Positions 53,134 through 60,968 of a DNA stretch of 64,000 nt are shown here, in pieces. Under the pieces are notes generated by a model that was given only the letters and a program-made list of their open reading frames with translations, ran no database searches and was not told the DNA's origin. The stretch comes from Bacteroidales bacterium CF. Lineage in GTDB: Bacteria; Bacteroidota; Bacteroidia; Bacteroidales; UBA932. Numbering within the stretch: the first letter of the stretch is position 1; every line of letters starts with the position of its first letter. The stretch is taken from positions 372,001-436,000 of the forward strand of contig CP006772.1 in assembly GCA_000473305.1 (NCBI GenBank), written 5' to 3'. The position numbers and the translations under genes are program-made.

Positions 53134-53208
53134 GGTGGTTGTAGCTCAGTTGGTTAGAGCACTAGTTTGTGGCACTAGGGGTCGTGGGTTCGAATCCCAT
53201 CTTCCACC
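53134..53208 (+). tRNA. tRNA-His (anticodon GTG), acceptor stem with two T-T mismatches
   Basis: Includes the extra 5' G (53134) paired with C73 (53208), typical of tRNA-His. D-stem GCTC/GAGC, anticodon stem CTAGT/ACTAG with loop TTGTGGC, T-stem GTGGG/CCCAT. The acceptor arms are GTGGTTG and CTTCCAC: positions 5-68 and 6-67 are T against T. The gene is followed two bases later by a nested hairpin cluster. Confidence 0.85.
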
Positions 53209-53209
53209 C

Positions 53210-53340
53210 AAAGAAAAAGCCGGCGCAGAAAAGCGCCGGTTTTTTTATTGCCCCTCTGCCAAGCTTGCTTGAGCAGAGAAGGGCAATAAAAAACATCCGA
53301 CAGGCGGAATCCCTAACGCCTGTCGGAAGGCTTTTTCTTT
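53210..53340. repeat. Nested palindrome cluster after tRNA-His (REP-like, includes terminator)
   Basis: An outer 12-bp stem (AAAGAAAAAGCC, 53210-53221, with 53329-53340) encloses three hairpins: 53220-53239 (7 bp, terminator), 53242-53292 (12 bp plus inner CTCTGC/GCAGAG), and 53297-53326 (10 bp, CCGACAGGCG). The second hairpin is centred on the shared core GCCAAGCTTGCTTGAGCAG (53258-53276). Confidence 0.8.
53220..53246 (+). terminator. Terminator of tRNA-His
   Basis: CCGGCGC pairs with GCGCCGG around AGAAAA, followed by seven T residues. Confidence 0.85.
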
Positions 53341-53364
53341 GAAGGGCCCCCGCCCGGGGGTTCG

Positions 53365-53387
53365 CACTTTGGCGCAGTTTGAGGTAA
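53365..53387. repeat. Left arm of a 23-bp perfect inverted repeat
   Basis: Starts CACTTTGGCGCAG, ends GAGGTAA. The exact reverse complement lies at 53471-53493 and includes the stop codon of the transposase gene. Between the arms are 83 AT-rich bases. Confidence 0.85.
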
Positions 53388-53470
53388 ATGTCAGATATTG
53401 AATGTGTTAAAAATCGATAACTTTTGAGTTTTAAAAGAAGTCAAAATATAAACAACAAACATTTAGGTAC

Positions 53471-53493
53471 TTACCTCAAACTGCGCCAAAGTG
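53471..53493. repeat. Right arm of the 23-bp inverted repeat, overlapping the transposase stop
   Basis: Perfect complement of 53365-53387. The first three bases are the transposase stop codon, so the arm encodes its last residues. Confidence 0.85.
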
Positions 53494-54274
53494 TCCTTCT
53501 CACAAACTCATAACTTTCATGTGTAACCGATGCGATTTGTCTGTAAGAAGCTCCTGATTCTTTTCTCAAAGAGATAATCAGCTCTTCCATCTCACCTTCG
53601 CTGATCTGAAATATATTCCGTCCTTTCAGTAAAGTATTTAGACATTTGATTACAAATCCGTCAGTTACACGAGTCCAGATATCATGTCTTTTATCTCTTA
53701 TATCATCAAGATCAGATTTGTAATACATTATTGCTTGATCTAATGATTTTCTGTTAGGATAAATTTTTGTTAAGAATTCAGTGTCAATTTTAATATACTT
53801 TCTTAAAGGATTCTTGTTGTTTAAATGAAAGTGATAGGAGCTCCATAAATATTCAGACGGGCACTTACACATACCTGACTTAATAGGGTTATTTAAAATA
53901 TATAGGATACTATTCTCTATCCATTTGTCAGAATGTTTGCATGCACTGCTAAAGGGTGTCTTGAACAATTTGTCTGATAGACCATTCTTCCTGTTATACC
54001 ATTGAACATAACCCTTTAACAGGTCACTTACAAAGTTCGTCAGGTTGTTTGTTACTAATTGTAGATGCACATGGTTATCCATTAATACAAATGCAAGTAT
54101 CTTTGTATCATACTTATACGCCACATTGTTGCATCTGATTAGAAATTCAATACGATCCCTGTCATCGTAGAAAACATTATACCTGCAGTTCCCTCTCAAA
54201 TAAACATGAATATTTCCCGACTGAATGCGAGCTTTTCTCCCGAATACTTTTTTCTTCCCTTCCATCTCTTTCAC
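53471..54274 (-). CDS. REP-associated tyrosine transposase (RAYT, Y1 HUH family)
   Basis: 267 residues. The HUH metal motif is DNHVHLQ with His68 and His70, and YVQWYNRKNGLSDKLFKTPFSSACKHSDKWIE contains the catalytic tyrosine (probably Tyr93) and the conserved downstream block. NIHVYLRGNCRYNVFYDDRDRIEFL is the typical N-terminal strand. Residues 215-267 form a DnaA-C/HTH-like tail (SGASYRQIASVTHESYEFVRR) usual in this branch. Such proteins cut and join single-stranded DNA at REP hairpins and are normally single-copy domesticated genes rather than mobile IS elements. REP-like hairpins with a shared core lie on both sides, supporting the assignment. Confidence 0.9.
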   Translation of the reverse strand: MKEMEGKKKVFGRKARIQSGNIHVYLRGNCRYNVFYDDRDRIEFLIRCNNVAYKYDTKILAFVLMDNHVHLQLVTNNLTNFVSDLLKGYVQWYNRKNGLSDKLFKTPFSSACKHSDKWIENSILYILNNPIKSGMCKCPSEYLWSSYHFHLNNKNPLRKYIKIDTEFLTKIYPNRKSLDQAIMYYKSDLDDIRDKRHDIWTRVTDGFVIKCLNTLLKGRNIFQISEGEMEELIISLRKESGASYRQIASVTHESYEFVRRTLWRSLR

Positions 54275-54386
54275 TAATTGTACATAAAGTTAAATCAATT
54301 TTTATTGATTAACAAAGCCGAGTATAAGCCTAAGACAATAAAAATGACCATTTAAGCTAAATTCCTGGTGTCTTACGTCAGCAAGA

Positions 54387-54425
54387 CAACCCACCCCGCC
54401 AAGCTTGCTTGAGCAGCGAAGGTTG
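54387..54425. repeat. Second REP-like hairpin, shares a 19-base core with 53258-53276
   Basis: Core GCCAAGCTTGCTTGAGCAG at 54398-54416, in the same orientation as the first copy, then xGAAGG. Outer stem CAACC/GGTTG (54387-54391, 54421-54425) and inner CGC/GCG. Lies 113 bases outside the transposase start. Confidence 0.8.
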
Positions 54426-54452
54426 CCATGAGATTCCATCTAGACCTTCCAA

Positions 54453-54806
54453 CTACCAATTACGGAAAATATCAATCTCCTCAGGACTCAAAGCTGCACC
54501 AGGATTACTTTTAATAAATCCTTTAGGAGGCATGCCGCCCTTAGAAACCTCCTGATAGCATTTTTGAGCAAGTTTCACCTGTTTTTCGTATGAGTAACTT
54601 TGCCATTTGTCAAAGTTTACCTTCATCTTGGCCATTCCGTTGCCCTTGTCAGAGTGGCAGGCAACACAGCTTCGGTTGATTATCTGACTCACATCTTTAG
54701 TAAGAGCTTTCCCCTTTTCCTGTTGTTGAGCAGAAATTATAAAACCATAGAACAAACAAAAAATGAGAGTAAAAACACCGGTCAAAAGAAAATTTTTCAT
54801 ATTCAT
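54453..54806 (-). CDS. Small exported haem-binding (cytochrome c-like) protein
   Basis: 117 residues with signal peptide (about 1-27, ending ISAQQ). One c-type haem site CVACHSDKG (Cys near 51, 54, His 55) and a probable Met ligand in GGMPPKGF. The pattern fits the haem-binding domain family found in Bacteroidetes. It would carry electrons or sense redox/gas in the periplasm. It lies downstream of no other respiratory gene. Confidence 0.8.
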   Translation of the reverse strand: MNMKNFLLTGVFTLIFCLFYGFIISAQQQEKGKALTKDVSQIINRSCVACHSDKGNGMAKMKVNFDKWQSYSYEKQVKLAQKCYQEVSKGGMPPKGFIKSNPGAALSPEEIDIFRNW

Positions 54807-54892
54807 ACAATGTTTAGAGAGGTTTTATATAAAGATAAAAAAAAAGTTGGCCAAAATGACCAACTTCTCGCTTAAAACCAGATGGATTTAAT

Positions 54893-55555
54893 TTATTTCA
54901 CATACTTCTTTATCGCATCTCTCCAAATCAAATAAGCCTCTCCGGAAAGGTGCAACCCGTCTTTGGTGTATTTAGGGTCTAGCTCGTCACTGTCCTTACA
55001 TTTGAAAAGAGGATAAAGATTTATGAATGTTATACCCTTTTCATTGCACATCTTCTCAATCATTGAATTGTAAAGTTTAATCTCTTCACCTCTTGTTCTG
55101 TGTTTAGGATAATTGGTAAAGGTGCTGTTGACAGGAAGTCCGCTCTGTATATAAAGTTTTGTTGTAGGGCACTCTTTTGTAAGTTTGTCCACAATCTTCA
55201 CAAGCCCCCTGTATGTAGAATCAACGGTATAATCTCTTGATAGATTGTTTACCCCTATCATCAAAAAAATCTTTTTAGGTTGCCCCTCGATTATCGGGTC
55301 AAGCCTGTCGTAGACACCTTGCACTATGTCCCCGCTTATACCGCGGTTCTTGATGTGACTGTCATTGAATAACTCAGCCCATTCGCAGTAATGTATTATG
55401 CTGTTGCCAAGAAAGACAATATCTGATTTCTCGATAGGAAGCACCTCAAAAAGTGATGCCCGGTGGTAGTAAAGAGGGGTGTATTTAGCCTCTTGTCCCC
55501 ACATCATGCAAGCCATGCCAATTATCATGGTTGCGGTCAATAATATTTTTTTCAT
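54893..55555 (-). CDS. Secreted SGNH/GDSL-family hydrolase
   Basis: 220 residues with signal peptide (about 1-20). SGNH blocks: FLGNSIIHYCEW (block I, Ser near 53), GISGDIVQGV (Gly block), IGVNNLS (Asn block), and DGLHLSGEAYLIWRDAI (Asp/His block). These are the catalytic residues of GDSL esterases. Acts on esters of carbohydrates or lipids; related Bacteroidetes proteins include sialate or acetylxylan esterases. Substrate unknown. Confidence 0.9.
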   Translation of the reverse strand: MKKILLTATMIIGMACMMWGQEAKYTPLYYHRASLFEVLPIEKSDIVFLGNSIIHYCEWAELFNDSHIKNRGISGDIVQGVYDRLDPIIEGQPKKIFLMIGVNNLSRDYTVDSTYRGLVKIVDKLTKECPTTKLYIQSGLPVNSTFTNYPKHRTRGEEIKLYNSMIEKMCNEKGITFINLYPLFKCKDSDELDPKYTKDGLHLSGEAYLIWRDAIKKYVK

Positions 55556-55585
55556 TTGTATATGTTGAAGTTAAACTTTTATATA

Positions 55586-56110
55586 TCAGTATATCAGATA
55601 TCCTGCTAATCCGGCAAGAATTATAATATATATTGGATTTACTTTGCCCCACTGCGTTATAGCAAAAGCCGCACCAAATATTAACCAGCTAGTCCAGTCA
55701 ATAAAGTTTTCTTCAGTAACCAACAGAGTTGCTGCAGCACCTATCAATCCAAGAACCACAGGCTTAATTCCTGACAATGCAGCATCAAACCATTTATTTT
55801 TTTTGAACTGAGTATAAAGGAAAGCTATCAGAAAAATTATTATAAACGAAGGCAGCGAAACAGCAAAGGTTGCTATTGCTGAGCCGAAGGCATTTCCTGT
55901 TACTGAATATCCTACATATGTGGCGCTGTTGATGCCGATAGGGCCGGGTGTCATTTGAGATATCGCAATCATGTCTGTAAAACTTGAAGCATCAACCCAC
56001 TGATGTTTGACCACAACTTCATTCTGTATCAGGGAAATCATTGCATACCCTCCACCAAAGGTGAAAAGACCAATCTTGAAGAATGTTATGAAGAGCTGAA
56101 TGTAGATCAT
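55586..56110 (-). CDS. Chromate transporter-family (CHR) half-protein 2
   Basis: 174 residues, six or so membrane segments. Contains FTFGGGYAMISLIQNEVVVKHQW near residue 16 and AISQMTPGPIGINSATYVGY near 48, both CHR signatures. Half-size CHR proteins act as heterodimers; the partner is the upstream gene, with which it shares an ATGA start-stop overlap. Substrate may be chromate/sulfate or another anion. Confidence 0.9.
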   Translation of the reverse strand: MIYIQLFITFFKIGLFTFGGGYAMISLIQNEVVVKHQWVDASSFTDMIAISQMTPGPIGINSATYVGYSVTGNAFGSAIATFAVSLPSFIIIFLIAFLYTQFKKNKWFDAALSGIKPVVLGLIGAAATLLVTEENFIDWTSWLIFGAAFAITQWGKVNPIYIIILAGLAGYLIY

Positions 56111-56643
56111 CTTTTAATTAAATAATGGTAGAAGATTCCTAATAGGGCACCTGCTATAAGGATGTAAATCGGAGATATCCGGAAAGCAACTATTAGCAGG
56201 AGAGTGATTACCGGTATCAAAGAGGTGTACCTGTTAAGATTCATCCCTTTTGACATACCTATAAGTGGAACGGCAATCAAAGCCACAACAGCCGGTCTAA
56301 TACCCTTAAAGACACTTTGTACAACCTCATTATCCTTAAATGAGTCGAAAAACATTGCAATCAGGAGTATTGCAACAAACGACGGCAATGCACTTCCTAA
56401 GGCAGCAATGACGCTTCCGCCCTTGCCTTTAACCCGAAGACCGATAAAAACAGACATATTAATAACAAATACTCCGGGAGCAGATTGGGAAATGGCAAGG
56501 ACATCCAGAAACTCCTTTTCGTCAAGCCACTTCTTTTTGTTGACAACCTCCGACTTTATCAGGGGTAGCATAGCATATCCTCCACCGATTGTGAATGCCC
56601 CGATTTTGGCAAAAGTGGAAAATATATCAAGGTAAATATTCAT
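56107..56643 (-). CDS. Chromate transporter-family (CHR) half-protein 1
   Basis: 178 residues from ATG 56643 (MNIYLDIFSTFAKIGAFTIGGGYAM). Seven extra codons upstream are unlikely since the partner starts at the equivalent place. FTIGGGYAMLPLIKSEVVNKKKW and ISQSAPGVFVINMSVFIGLRV correspond to the same motifs as the partner, in the opposite-topology copy. Together the two form the anion transporter. Confidence 0.9.
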   Translation of the reverse strand: MNIYLDIFSTFAKIGAFTIGGGYAMLPLIKSEVVNKKKWLDEKEFLDVLAISQSAPGVFVINMSVFIGLRVKGKGGSVIAALGSALPSFVAILLIAMFFDSFKDNEVVQSVFKGIRPAVVALIAVPLIGMSKGMNLNRYTSLIPVITLLLIVAFRISPIYILIAGALLGIFYHYLIKR

Positions 56644-56827
56644 AACAATACAAAAATAGCTCAATTTTCATTGAGCCTGAAAAAAATCATTCCCAAGTAG
56701 CAGTATGATGTTGATTTGATAGATTATGTAACCCGTGAGAATGACGCCAATCAGGAATTGGTAATTCTTAAAGTAAAAGGGGTGCTTTAATTTTGAATGA
56801 AATTTTATAAATTTTTAGAAGAATAAT

Positions 56828-56858
56828 TTTGTAAGATAAAAAAAGTCGCATATCTTTG
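56828..56858 (+). promoter_or_regulatory. Promoter of the 16S rRNA gene
   Basis: TTTG (56828-56831) and TATCTTTG (56851-56858), exactly 19 bases apart, about 137 bases before the mature 16S start. Confidence 0.8.
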
Positions 56859-56896
56859 CAGCCCGTTTCGAAAATGAAACGCTGAATAGAAAGTTC

Positions 56897-56925
56897 TTTG
56901 ATAGCATTTATAAAGAGTAATAAGG
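56897..56925 (+). other. Left arm of the 16S precursor processing stalk
   Basis: TTTGATAGCAT (56897-56907) and GAGTAATAAGG (56915-56925) are complementary to ATGCTATCAAA (58555-58565) and CCTTATTACTC (58544-58554), 22 bp with a seven-base bulge. The stalk encloses the whole 16S gene. Confidence 0.85.
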
Positions 56926-56994
56926 TAGAGGTTTTTTTAAAATCTCGTCAACAAAAATCTTAGTTGGGACAAGCTAAAAGTTTAAAAAATTTTT

Positions 56995-58518
<1,524 letters not shown>

Positions 58519-58574
58519 TTGGAGCTGTACCAACTAAAGTTGGCCTTATTACTCATGCTATCAAATTCTTATAT

Positions 58575-58648
58575 AGTCCCGTAGCTCAGTTGGTTAGAGC
58601 ACTACACTGATAATGTAGGGGTCAGCGGTTCAACTCCGCTCGGGACTA
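58575..58648 (+). tRNA. tRNA-Ile (anticodon GAT)
   Basis: 74 bases. Acceptor AGTCCCG/CGGGACT, anticodon stem CTACA/TGTAG with loop CTGATAA (GAT), T-stem AGCGG/CCGCT. It lies 56 bases after the 16S gene, the usual ITS position. Confidence 0.95.
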
Positions 58649-58650
58649 CT

Positions 58651-58671
58651 AAAAAAGTTCTTTAACATTAG
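58651..58671 (+). promoter_or_regulatory. boxA-like antitermination motif after tRNA-Ile
   Basis: GTTCTTTAACATTA (58657-58670) resembles boxA (TGCTCTTTAACA) and the GTTCTTTGA upstream of the 16S gene. In normal operons this lies before the 23S gene. Confidence 0.55.
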
Positions 58672-58679
58672 AATTAGTC

Positions 58680-58761
58680 GGGAATTAATGCTTCACTTCG
58701 TTCCGCATTGAATTCATTTTGCAAATGCGAGGGAATTAATGCTTCACTTCGTTCCGCATTG
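58680..58761. repeat. Two copies of a 31-bp direct repeat
   Basis: GGGAATTAATGCTTCACTTC (first 20 of 31 bases) is repeated exactly at 58680-58710 and 58731-58761, 51 bases apart. The 20-base gap plus CGCATT/AATGCG can form a hairpin. Confidence 0.85.
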
Positions 58762-58801
58762 TTTCCCCTCTCGTTCGGCAAAGTAACAAGAGAGCAAAAG
58801 A

Positions 58802-58886
58802 AAATAAATGCTAAAGCATTTATTTAAAATTTCTCAGATTTATAGAAATTAAGCAAGCTTATTTCTATAAAATCTTCGAAATTTTA
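58802..58886. repeat. AT-rich hairpins in the rRNA spacer
   Basis: AAATAAATGC/GCATTTATTT (58802-58825) and a long imperfect stem from TAAAATTTC to GAAATTTTA (about 58825-58886) with the apex AAGCAAGCTT (58851-58860), which is the reverse complement of AAGCTTGCTT in the REP-like cores at 53-54 kb. Confidence 0.6.
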
Positions 58887-58919
58887 GACTTCGTCTCTTT
58901 TTCTTTTGGAAAACAGTGT

Positions 58920-58927
58920 TATCTTTG
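58920..58927 (+). promoter_or_regulatory. Promoter -7 box of tRNA-Ala
   Basis: TATCTTTG, 13 bases before the tRNA, the same distance as at tRNA-Arg. No -33 box at the right spacing. Confidence 0.55.
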
Positions 58928-58940
58928 CACTCTCTAACCC

Positions 58941-59014
58941 GGGGAATTAGCTCAGTTGGCTAGAGCACCTGCTTTGCAAGCAGGGGGTCAAGGGTTCGAC
59001 TCCCTTATTCTCCA
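58941..59014 (+). tRNA. tRNA-Ala (anticodon TGC)
   Basis: Acceptor GGGGAAT/ATTCTCC, D-stem GCTC/GAGC, anticodon stem CCTGC/GCAGG with loop TTTGCAA, T-stem AAGGG/CCCTT, discriminator A. Confidence 0.95.
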
Positions 59015-59015
59015 C

Positions 59016-59051
59016 AAAAAAGCTCGTCTAAATTTTAGACGAGCTTTTTTA
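59016..59051. terminator. Terminator after tRNA-Ala
   Basis: A 26-bp perfect palindrome (59021-59046, beginning AGCTCGTCTAAAA) with A-run before and T-run after. It can serve tRNA-Ala and, on the other strand, the M48 gene. Confidence 0.9.
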
Positions 59052-59130
59052 TTTTTAGTTAAATTTAGTGGCACTGATTTTTGCATTTGTTTGGTAATCT
59101 CATGAATGTACGTAAGTAATATATAGTCAG

Positions 59131-59943
59131 TCACTTAGAAAAATCTGTGCCACTAAATTTAGCAGCTTCCGGCAAGACTGATTTTATATACTGGATTCTG
59201 TTTTCATCAGAAGGGTGAGTGCTGATGAATTCAGGTTGTTTGGAGCCGGTAGAACTCATTGTTTCCCAGAACTTAGGGGCGACATTGATGTCGTATCCGG
59301 CCATGGCCATAATGATAAGGCCGAGACGGTCTGCCTCATACTCATGCTTTCTTGAATAGGGGAGAAGGACTCCGAGTTGCGACCCTAGTCCGTAAGCCAG
59401 TCCGAATACCGCCTGTGTCTTCTGGTTCTCTGTGCCGATGTATGAGGAGACAGCCTGTCCGACAGCTCCTACAAGAACCTCCTGGCTCATTCTTTCGTTT
59501 CCGTGTTTTGCAAGAGCATGGGCAATTTCGTGCCCCATAACAACGGCAACTAGATCCGGAGTGTTGGTTATTTTCATGATTCCTTCATAGAAAACTATGT
59601 TGCCGTTTGGCAGACAAAATGCGTTTACAGCCTCATCCTTAAAGACCTCAAATTTCCAGTTCAGCCCTTCAAGAGCACTTTCCCAGCCGTTTTGCCTGCA
59701 ATATTTTGAAACGGCACCGGTGAGTCTCACGCCCACATCATTTACCATTTTGTTGTACTTTGCGTTATCTGTCGGCTTTGCTTTCGTTTTCAATTCGGTA
59801 TATGCCTGATTGCTTAGAGATGTTATATCTCCCTGACTGTAAAGAAGAATCTGTTTCCTGCCGGTAATCATTACCTGTCCGCATGAACTGAGAATCAAAG
59901 AGAGCATGAGAGTGGAAACAATAAGATTAAATTTTAGTTTCAT
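59131..59943 (-). CDS. M48-family metallopeptidase lipoprotein (LoiP/YggG-like)
   Basis: 270 residues. Lipobox LILSSCGQ (Cys21). TGRKQILLYSQGDITSLSNQAY and VGVRLTGAVSKYC precede the motif VVMGHEIAHALAKHGNERMSQ with HEIAH near 140; the third ligand Glu is in RKHEYEADRLGLIIMAMAGY near 210. FISTHPSDENRIQYIK ends the fold. A periplasmic zinc protease of the Oma1/YggG type, used for envelope quality control. Complete, single gene. Confidence 0.92.
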   Translation of the reverse strand: MKLKFNLIVSTLMLSLILSSCGQVMITGRKQILLYSQGDITSLSNQAYTELKTKAKPTDNAKYNKMVNDVGVRLTGAVSKYCRQNGWESALEGLNWKFEVFKDEAVNAFCLPNGNIVFYEGIMKITNTPDLVAVVMGHEIAHALAKHGNERMSQEVLVGAVGQAVSSYIGTENQKTQAVFGLAYGLGSQLGVLLPYSRKHEYEADRLGLIIMAMAGYDINVAPKFWETMSSTGSKQPEFISTHPSDENRIQYIKSVLPEAAKFSGTDFSK

Positions 59944-59977
59944 GGCAATTAAAATCTATATATTATGCAAATATACC

Positions 59978-60898
59978 TTAAAATATATAGAGTACAGAGA
60001 GGGCAGAGACGACAGAAATGAAAATCCATAATAAAAGACCCTGTACCAATGGTTTTAGACCCGTTGATACTACCATTTCACGCGTAAGGCTTGCACCTAT
60101 CAGAAACAGGGTGATCTTCAATCCCGTTTTTGAGACGTCTACTATATATGGCGATAGAGTTTGTAATGCCGGAATTGTTGAGTTTAGAACTGTTGCTCCG
60201 ACGAAAAAGAGAATAAACCAGGGAATTTTTATCTTTTTACTCTCGCTATTGAAAAGAAAAACAGTAAATAGTGAGAGGGGAATAATCCAAAGCGCTCTTA
60301 CAAGTTTGATTGTAGTTGCTGTCTGAAGGGCTTCATTCCCATATTTGCTCGCTGCTCCCACAACAGAACTTGTGTCGTGAATTGCTATAGCAGCCCATGT
60401 CCCGAATTCATGCTGGGAAAGGCCCAGAAACTTCCCGATTACAGGGAAGATCAAGAGTGCCAAAGAGTTAAGAATGAATATTGTTCCAAGAGCCGTCCCG
60501 GTTTGTCTGTCATCCGGTTTTATAACGGACGCTATTGCTGCTATGGCACTTCCCCCGCAGATTGCCGTTCCGGATGAGATAAGATAGGAGCTCTTTTTGT
60601 CTACTTTAAGAAATCTACCGATTAAAAGACCGGCACAAAGTGTAACAGTGATAGAAAAGAGTGTATAGACAAACCCCTCTTTCCCGGCTACCAGAGCCTG
60701 AGATGCATTCATTCCGAATCCAAGGCCTACAACAGAAATCTTAAGGAGTTTGTTTGTGATGATTTTCCCGGTTTCCGGGAAAGGGTGTTTGAAGAGCCAT
60801 GTCAATGCGATTCCCATCAGAAGGGCTATCGGGGTATCAATAAACGGCATGGTGCAAAGGAGAATTGCAAAAATGAAAATAAATCTGCGAGCGTTCAT
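59978..60898 (-). CDS. YeiH-family putative sulfate/anion exporter
   Basis: 306 residues from ATG 60898 (MNARRFIFIFAILLCTMPF); eight codons open upstream are probably untranslated. About nine or ten membrane segments, with GTAICGGSAIAAIASVIKPDDRQTGTAL, FGTWAAIAIHDTSSVVGAA and GLGFGMNASQALVAG, which are the conserved blocks of the family. E. coli YeiH is linked with LysR-type YeiE; here a LysR gene lies directly upstream in the same direction. Confidence 0.9.
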   Translation of the reverse strand: MNARRFIFIFAILLCTMPFIDTPIALLMGIALTWLFKHPFPETGKIITNKLLKISVVGLGFGMNASQALVAGKEGFVYTLFSITVTLCAGLLIGRFLKVDKKSSYLISSGTAICGGSAIAAIASVIKPDDRQTGTALGTIFILNSLALLIFPVIGKFLGLSQHEFGTWAAIAIHDTSSVVGAASKYGNEALQTATTIKLVRALWIIPLSLFTVFLFNSESKKIKIPWFILFFVGATVLNSTIPALQTLSPYIVDVSKTGLKITLFLIGASLTREMVVSTGLKPLVQGLLLWIFISVVSALSVLYIF

Positions 60899-60968
60899 TA
60901 CATTTGGTATTTGAAGCCACAAAAGTATTTTAATATGAGCGCATTGTCAAATTGATAATTTTAATGGC

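Larger units (their letters stand above)
56644..56992. other. Gap before the 16S gene: hairpin, ORF remnant and rRNA leader
   Basis: A GCTCAAT/ATTGAGC hairpin (56658-56675) follows the chromate start. Then a 29-codon open stretch without a start (56701-56790, for example DYVTRENDANQELVILKVKG) may be a decayed gene. The rRNA promoter, a CGTTTC/GAAACG hairpin (56864-56881), a boxA-like GTTCTTTGA (56893-56901) and the left processing stalk complete the leader. Confidence 0.6.
58649..58940. other. Spacer between tRNA-Ile and tRNA-Ala, where 23S would be expected
   Basis: 292 bases with a boxA-like motif, a 31-bp direct repeat in two copies, two AT-rich hairpins and an AGACTTCGTCT hairpin followed by TTTTTCTTTT, then the tRNA-Ala promoter. 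No rRNA sequence. Confidence 0.75.

Noticed and set aside
53471-54274. Transposase as an active IS200/IS605 element.
   Set aside because: The protein is longer than IS200 TnpA, has the RAYT-type C-terminal HTH, no TnpB follows, and flanking hairpins are REP-like.
58680-58761. Two 31-bp repeats with a 20-base spacer looked like a minimal CRISPR array.
   Set aside because: Only two copies, a spacer shorter than usual, no leader and no cas genes in the window.
59021-59046. 26-bp perfect palindrome as a possible IS end or att site.
   Set aside because: A-run before and T-run after, right behind tRNA-Ala; a terminator explains it.
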